NCBI GenBank assembly: GCA_024734495.1
Contig: JALMQS010000313.1
Span: forward strand, 1-64,000
DNA: 64,000 bases
Direction of reading: 5' to 3'
DNA from: Forficula auricularia
Lineage: Eukaryota; Arthropoda; Insecta; Dermaptera; Forficulidae
The notes under the pieces were generated by a model. The model saw nothing but the letters and a program-made list of their open reading frames with translations. It ran no database searches and was not told the origin of the DNA. Below are positions 21,646 to 31,190 of the stretch, in pieces (the stretch's first letter is position 1; the number at the start of each line of letters is the position of its first letter). A program made the position numbers and the translations under genes.

Positions 21646-21891
21646 TAGTTCTTATAAAAGTTGTTCAGTTTTTTTTGTAGAATAAGGTGACTTAAAGAAA
21701 AATATAGGGTTTTATTTAAAAAATAGGACTTGACCTTGAAATAACCTCTTGAAAACTTGTTCTACGTCGACAAACAATAGCGTAGTTCAGTTTCCCCCTG
21801 ATAGAAATAAACTTTTATTTGAAACTTTTTCCATGTGATGCACTGTTTTTGAGTTATAAGACTGTCTCAAGATAAAAAAACTCACCCGGTA

Positions 21892-21990
21892 TAAAGAATG
21901 ATTAAGACTTTTTTTTTCTTATTTTGATTAGCACTATCTCCTCTCAAAATATTTCTTCTCTGTTTCAATAGAATATCTCGTTAAAATAGG
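21892..21990 (-). repeat. Inverted flank of family B copies, right arm
   Basis: Reverse copy of 15060-15165 (AAAGAATGATTAAGACTTT ... CCTCTGTTTCAATAGAATA). Confidence 0.7.
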
Positions 21991-22404
21991 TAATGCATTT
22001 AATTAATTTTTGCGCAATAGAATATATTTAATATGGGTAAAACTTAAACAAAATGAAATTAAAACCTTCAATTAAAACGTATTTAAAAAATTGTGACATT
22101 TTTACGTCATTATATATATTTTGTCTTATGTTCAAGTGGTATTAGCTCTTATAGTGTCAGAATTTGGTACATTTACCTTAACTCAATGATGATGAAAAGC
22201 AAAGGAAAATTTTAAATAATAACCTAAACCTATTTGTCCTGATTTTATATCTAAGATCTGAAAGAACGTGCTGAAAATTGTGACATGGTAACCCAGCCAG
22301 GAGTAGGACCAAACACAATTGAAATGACAATTCACAAAGAAAACTTCAAATATGAACTCACAGGAAAATAATTGAAAGTATAAATTAAAAAGCTTAAATC
22401 TTAC
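21991..22404. other. LSM8 intron, unique sequence
   Basis: No repeat recognised. A 74-codon minus-strand frame ends at the exon donor and is intronic. Confidence 0.4.
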
Positions 22405-22445
22405 CACAAAGTTCCTTCCATCGGATGTAATAATGGAGACAGTAT
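22405..22445 (-). CDS. LSM8: LSM8, internal coding exon
   Basis: A 41-nt exon between an AG acceptor (CGTAAATAG) and a strong GTAAGA donor. With one base from the preceding exon it reads xTVSIITSDGRNFV, matching the start of the LSm8 Sm fold (N-T-V-x-V-I-T-S-D-G-R). It joins GGA ACA of 14757-14975 in phase 0. The missing first exon should end with a single base completing the codon xAT (His, Asn, Asp or Tyr) and encode about ten residues (M...Y-I-N); I did not find it between here and 26950, so it may lie beyond transposons or be too short to see. Confidence 0.9.
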
Positions 22446-23077
22446 CTATTTACGATTAAGAAAATTATAAATATTTGATTAAATAGATTTTTCAAGTTAA
22501 TGAATTATTTATAAATAATTATTTTGTTATTTGTAAAGGATACGATTGACATAACTTTCCAATCCAGAGGCCATTATTTAGGCACTTATTTAAATGTATA
22601 TTAAAAAGTAAAATAAATATAAAAATACTTCTTTTTTTCAATCTAAGGTTATAAATATGTTTAATTGAAAGTTGTTTTGATTTTATAAATTTCAATTTCA
22701 AATCTCATTGTATAATTTATTGATGCCAATGTTACAAAAATAAAAATATATAATTAAAAAAATATGGAACCGCTTGTTTGAAAGATTATCGTTATTAATA
22801 TTTAAAGCCATTTATACAAAACTATATTAGTATATCTTTAAATGGATGTTTAGATTTTTTTTTAAATTTATTTTTGATATTATCTTGCGATATTTTTGGC
22901 GCTCTAAAATGAAATTATGTTTTGTTTTCATGGAATAATAATGAGATATTTTAAGACTCTAGTTAGGCAAATTTTGCTGATTTAGAAATTTTTATCTCCC
23001 AAGAGTAGAACTAAAACAAGCCGAAAAAGTGCGAGTCAGACTCCGATACCAGGGGTTCCGTCCTAATATATACCATA
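22446..23077. other. No recognised feature (LSM8 upstream intron)
   Basis: AT-rich sequence. 22990-23075 (AGCCGAAAAAGTGCGAGTCAG ... GGGGTTCCGTCC region) resembles a phrase common in insect interspersed repeats, but no boundaries are visible. Confidence 0.35.
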
Positions 23078-23162
23078 CTAGCTGACGCCCGGGCCTTAGG
23101 CCCGGCGTCACCTACCCCTGGCAGGGAGCGTCTCGTTTTATGGTTAAAATTTATATAGATAA

Positions 23163-24178
23163 CTAGCTGCGCGCGCCCGGCTCGGCGGCCCTCTTGCAAC
23201 CAGGGGGCACACCCCCTGACCCCAGCCCTCAAACCCCACCCTCACTCCCCACTCCCACCCACCACACCCCCCGAAGCACCCCCACCCCCGCACCATGCAC
23301 CCGTTCCCAACCCCCGCCTCCACACCACCACCCGCACCCCACCCACCTCGGACCCCGCACCGCATCCACCCCGGACCCCACCCCGCGCCCTCTAACCCTG
23401 CGCATCACACCCCCGCCTAGCTCCCTGTTCCACACCCCCGCTACACCCTATGAACTCCACCCCGCACCATCCCCTGCACCCCCACCCTACTCCGCCTCAC
23501 TTGTCACCCCACCCCCATTCCACCCCAGCACCCAGTTTTTGCATTTCTAGCCTTCTAGTGACCCACAGATTATGTATACAAAATTTGGTTGAGTTTGTTC
23601 CAAGGGAAAGAATTTTCATTTTTTGACCCCCCCCCTAATTTTGGGTGGTTAGTTTTTGCATTTCTAGCTCTTTTGAGGCCCAGAGATTATGTATACAAAA
23701 TTTGGTTGAGTTTGTTCCAAGGGTAAGAATTTACATTTTGTCCCCCCCCCTTTTGGGAGGTTTTTTGGGGAAATTTTTTTAAACAAAAGTTGTTAGAAAT
23801 CACATCCCCTACAACTTTGTTTATCATAAAATTTGCTGTAGGGTTAATAGTTTAGGAGTTATTTGATAATTTTCATTCGTGCGCCCCCCCCCCCAAACCC
23901 CCTTCTGGGGTTAAAATATCAAAACGTTATATAGCTAAAAACGTAAGTTAGAAGACATCTGATGTAAATATGAAATTTCATAATAATCCCTTCAGCCGTT
24001 TTTACGTGAATAGTGAGCAACTTTTCGGAAACCACTGAATCAGACAGACAGACAGACAGACAGGAATTTTGTTGAGGGTGTTTTCGTTCATAACTTTGCT
24101 TGAAACGTGTGCAACCAAAATTTGGCGTGATTTGGAGCAATGTACAGACAAAACCTTAATTTTATATATACCTATAGA
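23163..24178 (-). mobile_element. Helitron H1, nested, non-autonomous
   Basis: Minus strand A|TCTATAGGTATATATAAAA to the hairpin-bearing end GGGCCGCCGAGCCGGGCGC, then AGCTAG|T. It contains GTCT repeats (24043-24061), two to three internal ~115-bp units, and a C-rich tract (23195-23530) whose long frames are compositional artefacts. It shares sequence with 27132-28125. Confidence 0.85.
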
Positions 24179-24246
24179 TTATATTATATATTGGTTTTTA
24201 AGGAATTTGGTGTTGGTACTTGGTGAAACATTTTTTAAAATTATTG

Positions 24247-24342
24247 ATAAAAATACTTGTAGGTTTCACATTAAGATATAAAAATAAATTCGTTTTATTT
24301 TTTTATATCTTAATGTGAAACCTACCAAGTATTTTTATCCAA
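24247..24342. repeat. Hairpin, arms about 40 bp
   Basis: AAAATACTTGTAGGTTTCAC and its reverse GTGAAACCTACCAAGTATTT flank a short T-rich loop. It lies inside the outer Helitron. Confidence 0.7.
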
Positions 24343-24745
24343 TAATATTATATATTGCTTACCTGTCAAAAATACCTATATTTAAAAAATAATAATAGTT
24401 TTGAAAATAAATTGAAAATGCAAATAATTATAGAATATGTATTAAAACAGTAAATGAATTATATATTACTTGTCAAAATTGTTCCCTTAACCAAAAATAA
24501 TATTGACAGTTGAAAGATTTCCAAAAAGCTATTATCGGACATCTTGTTTGTTTGCTTTTACCCCCTCCCTCCCCAGAGAGGCGCTTGCGTTGTTTCCTCG
24601 AAAAAATATTTTTTACGATATCTATAAAAACACTCGTGTATTTGAATGGAATGTTGTGTGAAAATTTCAAAGAAATCGGTGAAGAACTTTCGGAGATCCT
24701 TCAACGTATCACTTAAGCGTAACAATACATGTTTATTTATATAGA

Positions 24746-25145
24746 TTAAATTTATAATTTTCTCATTAATATATCAAAGAATAATTAACACATTAACGAG
24801 AATTGTTTTTGATCGCGCTTTTTAAACAAGATATATATCGCGAGACATAGGTACTGCTGGTCTGAGTCTTAAGTCTGGAGCAAGAGAGAATGAAAAAGAT
24901 GTGATCCATTTAGCTATAATCCAGCATCATTTCGCGTTTAGCCCGCATGACGCTTTTTATATCAAACACTGATATGGACCACCAAATGGATTTTGTAATC
25001 TGAGATGTTAAATATTCAATCTCCCAGTCCAGCGCGCTAGATCTGTTAACACGTGTGTTAGGTGTTTGCTATTAATTAATCATAAGTTTGCTGTATTTGA
25101 TTCGATCGCGAATCGAATGCAGGTGATTTTTGTCAAATATTAAGA
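24746..25145. repeat. Family C repeat, copy C3
   Basis: AATTTTCTCATTAATATATC, ATCGCGAGACATAGG and GATATGGACCACCAAATGG match C1 and C5; it ends GTCAAATATTAAG. The outer Helitron inserted at its left edge. Confidence 0.7.
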
Positions 25146-25275
25146 CTCAGATTGCACCAGAGAGGAGCAACGAGGAGTGGTCAGAGGGTGTAAAAGGTGC
25201 TGAAATTCACCGGAGACTTTTGTCACAATAGGGGGAAAGTTCTTTATCTCGTAAAAGCGTTTTTTATGGATTGAA

Positions 25276-25578
25276 ATGTTTAAAAGTGGCCGAACGAGCG
25301 TAACACAAAAAGAGGGAGCTGGGCGACCGTCAACTTTGAGACCCCGGAACACCCTCCCCTCAGACTTTCATCTATTTGGACCGCTCAATGAAGCTTTGAG
25401 AGGTCGTCGATTTGCCTCAGACATGGACGTTCGGGATGCGGTGCAAAAGTGGCTTCATGACCAACCTAAAACGTTCTACCAGGAAGGCATCCGGAAGCTT
25501 GTGGCTCGCTGGACCAAGTGCATTGCTAAAGGTCGAGACTATATCGAAAAAAATGTATCTGTTGTACACCTATCTTAG
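25276..25578 (+). pseudogene. Mariner transposase relic, large internal deletion
   Basis: FKSGRTSVTQKEGAGRPST (DNA-binding region) is fused directly to PSDFHLFGPLNEALRGRRFA, SDMDVRDAVQKWLHDQPKTF and YQEGIRKLVARWTKCIAKG. The second part is the mariner C-terminus from the third catalytic Asp onwards. About two thirds of the gene is missing, including two catalytic Asps. It is a different mariner lineage from 15310-16005. Confidence 0.85.
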
Positions 25579-25656
25579 TTTAATAAAGTTGTAGAACGAA
25601 AAGTGTAAGTAATTTTTGAATTATCCTCGTATATGAAAACCGAGAAAACTGATTAA

Positions 25657-26599
25657 ATGTCGTTCATAAATTACGTCACACGAATTTCAAGATTCTTAAA
25701 CCCCCCCCCCCATTCTGTCACATTTTAAGTGAGCCCCCTGTATTGTGACGTCACACTATTACTTTTATACCCTTATTGGTTGCATACAATTTTTACTTTA
25801 CCATACAGGGTATGGTCAAGTATTGTAATCGTGCATGAAAAAAGTGTTATTTTCCTTCTTTTTTTCCAAATATCTTAAAAACGGCTGAAACTATTTTGAT
25901 TAAAAAAATTGAGCGAAACCATGGCATTTCGCTCTACAAAAAGCTCTAATAAGTGAACATCGAACAAATTACATTTTTCGAGATAATAATTGTTTTGTCA
26001 AAATGTCTGATAATCTGTCTGGTTGTTATTCAGTCTGTTAGTCTGGTTGTCTGGTTGTCTGTTTGGGTGTCCGTTAGTCTGTGGGTTACCAACTTTTTGT
26101 AGACGAGTTAGCTCAAAAACTAGTTTGAATATCGAAAGCAAATTTCACACGTAGTTTTGGTCCATTGAGATTAAGAGCTGATTAGATTTTGGTGCATATC
26201 GACCCAAAATTAAGGGGGGTGAAGGGGGTTAAATATTAAAAATTCAGGCCATTTGAGCAAACTCAACCAAATTTTGTATACCAGAAGAATAAAAATGCAA
26301 AAACTAACCCCCCCCCCCTACATGATTAAAAATAATTTTAGGGTCCAGGTTGTATGGTAAAGTCAAGTGGATGGCCACATCAGAACACGTCAGCTTATTT
26401 TGTTTAGAGATATTTTACCAACATTTTCAGTTTGCAATCATAATAATCTGAAATCTAAAAAATATATTAAAATTTTTTTTAATTTGACTCATGTGACATT
26501 ACACTTTTTAAGGGGCCTTGGGCCCTTCTGTCACATTTTTTCACAAATCTGAGATGCCCTCTCACCCCTTACTGTGTGACGTAATTTATTGACGGCCCC
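25657..26599. mobile_element. TTAA-flanked MITE with nested A4
   Basis: Outer ends CGTTCATAAATTACGTCACA and GTGACGTAATTTATTGACGG are inverted, and TTAA lies outside each (25653-25656, 26600-26603). Copy A4 of family A was inserted inside. Confidence 0.65.
25788..26400 (-). mobile_element. Family A element, copy A4, full length
   Basis: Hairpin end TTTACTTTACCATACAGGG to AACACGTCAGCTTATTTT. It carries an expanded GTCTGGTT microsatellite (26010-26085) and one internal unit. Confidence 0.85.
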
Positions 26600-26604
26600 T
26601 TAAG

Positions 26605-26951
26605 AATCAATCATTATATGGATTCAGCTGACATATTCAGCGTTTTCCTTGTTTTATAAATATGACAAAAATGAAGACAAAAGAAAGGGTTCTGAAAGAA
26701 AAAAAATAATAGGAATCACCCTTCCCCCTACACATAATTAAAATCAACTTATTGACGTATATCTAATGGCCCAATTACGTAAAATAGTCACTCGTGAAAA
26801 TATTATTGGTAAAGTATATGCAGGAAATAATAAAATAATCTTATCGCGGTTTGGGAATAACTAGGATAGTAAAACAAGAAGGAAATAATTTATTTAGAAT
26901 GGATATAAAATATTTTCATACAGTTTATAACAAACCACTAGTGATATTAAG
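26605..26951 (+). promoter_or_regulatory. Upstream region of ninjurin gene, no motif identified
   Basis: The 350 bp before the start codon are free of recognised repeats, so promoter or leader sequence is likely here, but no TATA box or initiator can be called with confidence. Confidence 0.3.
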
Positions 26952-27085
26952 ATGGAACTAGAAAATAAAGTATCAAATGGGACGCAAAATCCCTCAAATG
27001 AAAATACAAGTTTAGAAGAACCCGTTTTAGAAACAGTGATTAAAGATGGAGACGACACTTTAGATGCAGTTCCGAAGAAAAAAGG
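26952..27085 (+). CDS. Ninjurin-family protein, exon 1 (N-terminus)
   Basis: ATG GAA CTA opens a 44-codon acidic, polar segment (MELENKVSNGTQNPSNENTS, then LEEPVLETVIKDGDDTLDAV, PKKKG) with a GTAAAT donor. Ninjurins have a variable, disordered extracellular N-terminus of this type before a conserved amphipathic helix. The assignment to the same gene as 28172-28351 rests on position, strand and composition. The donor leaves phase 2, whereas the conserved frame of the next exon would need phase 0 at its obvious acceptor (see findings). Confidence 0.65.
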
Positions 27086-27131
27086 GTAAATTATTTTAAA
27101 TTTTGGTTATTTTTATTTACTTTCAAAGATT

Positions 27132-28125
27132 TCTATATATAAAATTAAGGTTTTGTCTGTACATTGCTCCAAATCACACCAAATTTTAGTTGCACACGTT
27201 TCAAGCTAAGCTATGAACGAAAACACCCTCAACAAAATTCCTGTCTGTCTGTCTGTCTGTTTGCGTGGTTTCCGCGAAAAGTTGCTCACGATTCACGAAA
27301 AAAACGGCTGAAGAGATTATTATGAAATTTCATATTTGTATCAGATGTCTTCTAACTTACGTTTATAGCTATATAACGTTTTGATATTTTGATCCCAGAA
27401 GGGGGTTGGGGGGGGGGCGCACACGAATGAAAATTATCAAATATCTCCTTAACTATTAACCCTACGGCAAATTTTATTATAAGCAAAGTATTAGGGGATA
27501 TGATTTCTGACAACTTTTGTTTAAAAGAATTCCCCCCCAAAAAGGGGGAGGGTGGGGTGGAGGAGGGTGAAAAATGAAAATTCTTGCCCTTGGAGCAAAA
27601 ACTCAACCAAATTGTGTATATACATAATCTGTGGGCCTCTAGAGAGCTAGAAATGCAAAAACTAACCATCCAAAATGTGTGGGAGGTTCAAAAAATGAAA
27701 ATTCTTGCTCTTGAACCAAACTCAACCAAATTTTGTATACATAATCTGTGGGTCACTAGAAGGCTAGAAATGCAAAAACTGGGTGCGGGGTGGAATGGAG
27801 TGGGAATGTGTTAGGGTATGGGGTGCGCGGGGTGGAATGAGGGTGGGGTGAGGGAGTGAGGCGAATTAGAGTGGTGGTGCAGGGGTTGGTGCGGGATGGA
27901 GTCCAGGGGGATAGGCGGGTGTGTGGTGCGCAGGGTTGGAGGGCACGTGGTGGGTCCGGGGTCCGAGGTGGGTGGGGTGCGGGTGGTGGTGTCGGGGCTG
28001 GGGTTGGGCACGGGTGCATGGTGCGCAGGGGGAGCGAGGGTGAGGGTGGGGTTCGTGGGCTGGGAGCCCAGGGGACGTGACTCCTGGCTAGCAAGAGGGC
28101 CGCCGAAGGCGGGCCTTGCAGCTAG
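27132..28125 (+). mobile_element. Helitron H2, non-autonomous, within ninjurin intron 1
   Basis: Starts TCTATATATAAAATTAAGG and ends with hairpin GGGCCGCCGAAGGCGGGCC, then TTGCAGCTAG|T. It has a CTGT microsatellite, two internal ~115-bp units and a G-rich tract (27785-28080). It leaves only about 46 bp of intron on each side, so the original intron was about 90 bp. Confidence 0.85.
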
Positions 28126-28171
28126 TGAAATATACACAAGAACAGTGTGAAGCCAATATAATATTTTGCAG

Positions 28172-28351
28172 CGATGGCATCAACAACAAATGAGCCTGCT
28201 GACAGCGAGGAAAGGAGTTTCCCAAGGGATGATGGACATCGCTCTACTTACTGCAAATGCAAATCAATTACGCTTCCAGCTGGAACTCAGCCTAAGAAAT
28301 GCTAATTTCTATATTACTGTAATGTTCATCAGCATAAGCATTCTTTTACAA
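28172..28351 (+). CDS. Ninjurin-family protein, exon 2 (conserved core)
   Basis: Ninjurins are small plasma-membrane proteins with two membrane segments; family members act in cell adhesion and, in vertebrates, NINJ1 oligomerises to rupture membranes in lytic death. This exon reads TARKGVSQGMMDIALLTANA, NQLRFQLELSLRNANFYITV and MFISISILLQ. The QGMMDIALL.NANQL motif and following hydrophobic segment are diagnostic. The acceptor is TTTTGCAG and the donor CAA|GTAACA gives phase 0, joining ATT GCG of exon 3 so that SILLQ-IAVGILLL forms the first membrane helix, as in known ninjurins. A frame problem exists at its 5' end: from the acceptor, phase 2 reads GDGINNK then TGA. Confidence 0.85.
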
Positions 28352-28825
28352 GTAACAATGTTTTATTGTTTTTTATACATATTATGTTTAATTGACTTTT
28401 TACTTTACCATACATCGAGATAATAATTGTTTTATCAAAATGTCAGTTAGTCTGTTAGTCTGTGCGTTACCAAATTTTTGTGGACGAGCTACCTCAAAAA
28501 AACTAATGTGTGAATATCGAAACCAAATTTCACACGTAGTTTTGGTCCATTGAGATTAAGAGCTGATTAGATTTTGGTGCATATCGACCCAAAATTGAGG
28601 GGGTGGAGGGGGGGGATTAAAAATTAAAAATCTAGGCCATTTGAGAAAACTCAACCAAATTTTGTATACATAATCAGTGAGAGCCCAGAAGTCTAAAAAT
28701 GCAAAAACTAACCGCCTAAAATGGGGAAGGGGGTCAAAATATTGGCCATTTACCAAACTTAACCAAATTTTGTATAAGATGAAGGAGGAGGTATCGGCCA
28801 AGGATGGAATCGCTGGCTTCAATAA

Positions 28826-28860
28826 AACGTTTCGGCCTGAATTTATTTGGCCATCTTCAG
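28826..28860 (-). ncRNA. Hammerhead ribozyme-like motif
   Basis: Minus strand: CTGAAGA, one T, stem II GGCC...GGCC, GAAACGTT. The core is complete. It is the left arm of an inverted pair with 29016-29050, inside family A copy A5. Confidence 0.6.
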
Positions 28861-29015
28861 TTTCAGAATGAAAGTAATCCTTGATTGATTATTTCATTCT
28901 GAAAATTTTGAGTCCAGGCACCTTATAAATTTACATGAATCTAAAAATTTTATTTTTGACAAGGCTTGGTTCGATCACATATGTGTACCTCATTTTGTGT
29001 ATAACTCCTAATTAA

Positions 29016-29050
29016 CTGAAGATGGCCAAATAAATTCAGGCCTAAACGTT
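29016..29050 (+). ncRNA. Hammerhead ribozyme-like motif, G12 mutated
   Basis: CTGAAGA, T, GGCC stem II, then TAAACGTT. The invariant G of GAAA is T, so this arm should be inactive. Confidence 0.5.
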
Positions 29051-29308
29051 TTATTAAAGGTGTTTTATTGAACCCAGTGATTCCATCCTTGGCCGATACC
29101 TCCTCCTTCATCAAATACAGTTTCATCACAGCCTCTAAATCTAACAAATTTTGTATATATAATTAGTGGGCCCCAGGAGTCTAAAAATGGAAAAATTAAC
29201 ACCCCTCCCCTACATGATTATAAATAATTTTATTAAATATTAAATATAAGAGAGGTTGTATGGTAAAGTCAAGTGGATGGCCACATCAGAACACGTCAGC
29301 TTATTTTC

Positions 29309-30134
29309 TTTTTTTATGTCTAATCTTCATTTTGAAATCTCGAATATTTTTTGAGCCATTTCATTTTAAATAAAATTAAATATAGAAAAATTGTGGTGTT
29401 TTTACATTTATGATGAAATTATTGATACAAGTTTTAGTTAATTTTTCTCATAGATTGAGTCTCAAAAAAATCTTATCTCGATATTTTGAATTATTCTACT
29501 TGATATCAGAATTATTCGAATAGCAATTATTTTTTTTTCCTTATTTCATTATCATGAAGGATTTCCTATTTTAAAAATCTAAGATTAAAAATTGCAATAA
29601 TAAATTTAATTCTATATCTTTGTGTATACAGAACAATTTAAAACTATTTTTATTTATTAACGTAATCTGGGATCACGGGGGAGGGGGGGGCAGTGCCCCG
29701 AGACAAGATTCGAGTGGGGGGCGCAGGAAGCAACTCGAGCCATTTTAATGCCTCTGTAACTCGCACTGGAAACCTGTATAGGGCGGAATTTTTTCCCTCT
29801 GGTCCATAAGCTTAACTCAATTACGAAATTTCATAATTCTTATACCCTTCAAGTAACAAGAAGGCAAATATAGGCTTTTTCGTCCCGGACTTATCAAAAT
29901 TGTACAGTACTTCTGCTGATACTAGAATGCTGAAATCTGGCATAGTGGTAGAGCTTGGGGTTCAAATAAAGAGAAAAATGGAAACGATTCCTTCTTCAGG
30001 GCTAAAATGAAGGGGGTGATATTTATTGGCTTAATTAACATAGAGTAAAAATACAATGACCCCTTAAAATATAAAGGCGTGAAGTTTGCAGGCTAAATGC
30101 CCATCTAACTTACAAAAATATGTGAAATCCAAAT
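29309..30134. other. No recognised feature (ninjurin intron 2)
   Basis: AT-rich with a G-run near 29680-29690. Nothing recognised. Confidence 0.4.
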
Positions 30135-31190
30135 AAAAATAAGCTGACGTGTTCTGATCTGGCCATCCACTTGACTTTACCATACAACCTGGCCCCTAAA
30201 TTTATTTATAATCATGTAGGGGAGATTGGTTTTTGAATTTTTACACTGCTGGGGGTCCCACTGATTATGTATACAAAATTTGGTTGAGTTTGCTCAAACT
30301 GCCTAGATTTTTAATTTTTAACCCCCCCCCCCCACTCCACCCACCTTAATTTTGGGTCGATGTGCACCAAAATCTAATCAGCTCTTGCGATATGACCTTC
30401 AGGGCGATGATGGGTTCTTTAATGAATTTTTACAGCTTCAACAGGAGAACTTATAGGGAAATCGCCAAGCGCTAGAAATTGTATATAAAAAGAAAAAAAG
30501 AAATAAAATGTTTTTTGTAAATATATTATGTTAATATCCTATAATTATGTAAATACTCCTGTAATTAAATTCACCCGACTGTAAATATTTCTTGTTAGTG
30601 GAGGCCCCCACCTGCGTGGTCCAATAAACGAAAAAGAGACCAAAACTACGTGTGAAATTTGGTTTCGATGTTCAGACTAGTTTTTGAGCTAGCTCGTCCA
30701 CAAAAATTTGGTAACGCACAGACTAACGGACAACCAGACAACCAGACAACCAGATAGACTAACAGACATTTTGACAAAACAATTATTACCTCGAAAAATA
30801 TAATTTTTTCGATGTTCACTTATTAGAGTTTTTTTGTTGACCGTAATGCCATGGTTTCACTCAATTTTTTTAATCAAAATACTTCTTACCGTTTTTGAGA
30901 TATTTCGAAAAAAAGAAGGAAAAAAAACTTTTTTCATGCACGATTACAATACTTGACCATACCCTGTATGGTGACATTTTGACAAAACAATTATTACCTC
31001 GAAAAATATAATTTTTTCGATGTTCACTTATTAGAGCTTTTTTGTAGAGCAAAATGCTATGGTTTTGCTCAATTTTTTTAATCAATATAGTTTTAGCCGT
31101 TTTTGAGATATTTCGAAAAAAAGAAGGAAAAAAACCACTTTTTTCATGCACAATTACAATACTTGACCATACCCTGTATGGTAAAGTAAA
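30135..31190 (+). mobile_element. Family A element, copy A6, with insert and doubled 3' end
   Basis: Begins AAATAAGCTGACGTGTTC. A 250-bp insert (about 30389-30640), ending CCAATAAACGAAAAA, splits it. The 3' terminal block with the CCATACCCTGTATGG hairpin is present twice in tandem (ending about 30973 and 31188). Confidence 0.8.

Larger units (their letters stand above)
19954..21890 (-). mobile_element. Family B element, copy B3, split by an insert
   Basis: Ends ACCGGATGAG and CTCACCCGGT. The coding fragment is on the minus strand. A 750-bp insert lies at about 20893-21645 within AAAAATAGTTCTTA. Confidence 0.75.
23078..24745 (-). mobile_element. Helitron (outer copy), canonical TC...CTAG ends
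   Basis: On the minus strand it starts A|TCTATATAAATAAACATG (24745) and ends in the hairpin GACGCCGGGCCTAAGGCCCG followed by GGCGTCAGCTAG|T (23078). Insertion between A and T and a CTAG terminus after a hairpin are Helitron hallmarks. It is non-autonomous. A second Helitron (23163-24178) is nested in it near the 3' end. Confidence 0.75.
28398..29308 (-). mobile_element. Family A element, copy A5, with nested palindrome
   Basis: The terminal hairpin is lost (begins ACTTTACCATACATCGAG). It ends AACACGTCAGCTTATTTT. The hammerhead-bearing palindrome at about 28775-29135 lies inside. Confidence 0.75.

Noticed and set aside
23194..23550. 118-codon proline-rich frame and overlapping glycine-rich frames
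   Set aside because: C-rich tract inside a Helitron; matching tracts at 27785-28137 have frames only by composition.
25276..25578. Complete transposase gene
   Set aside because: The frame is open only because two distant parts of a mariner gene are fused; most of the catalytic domain is missing.
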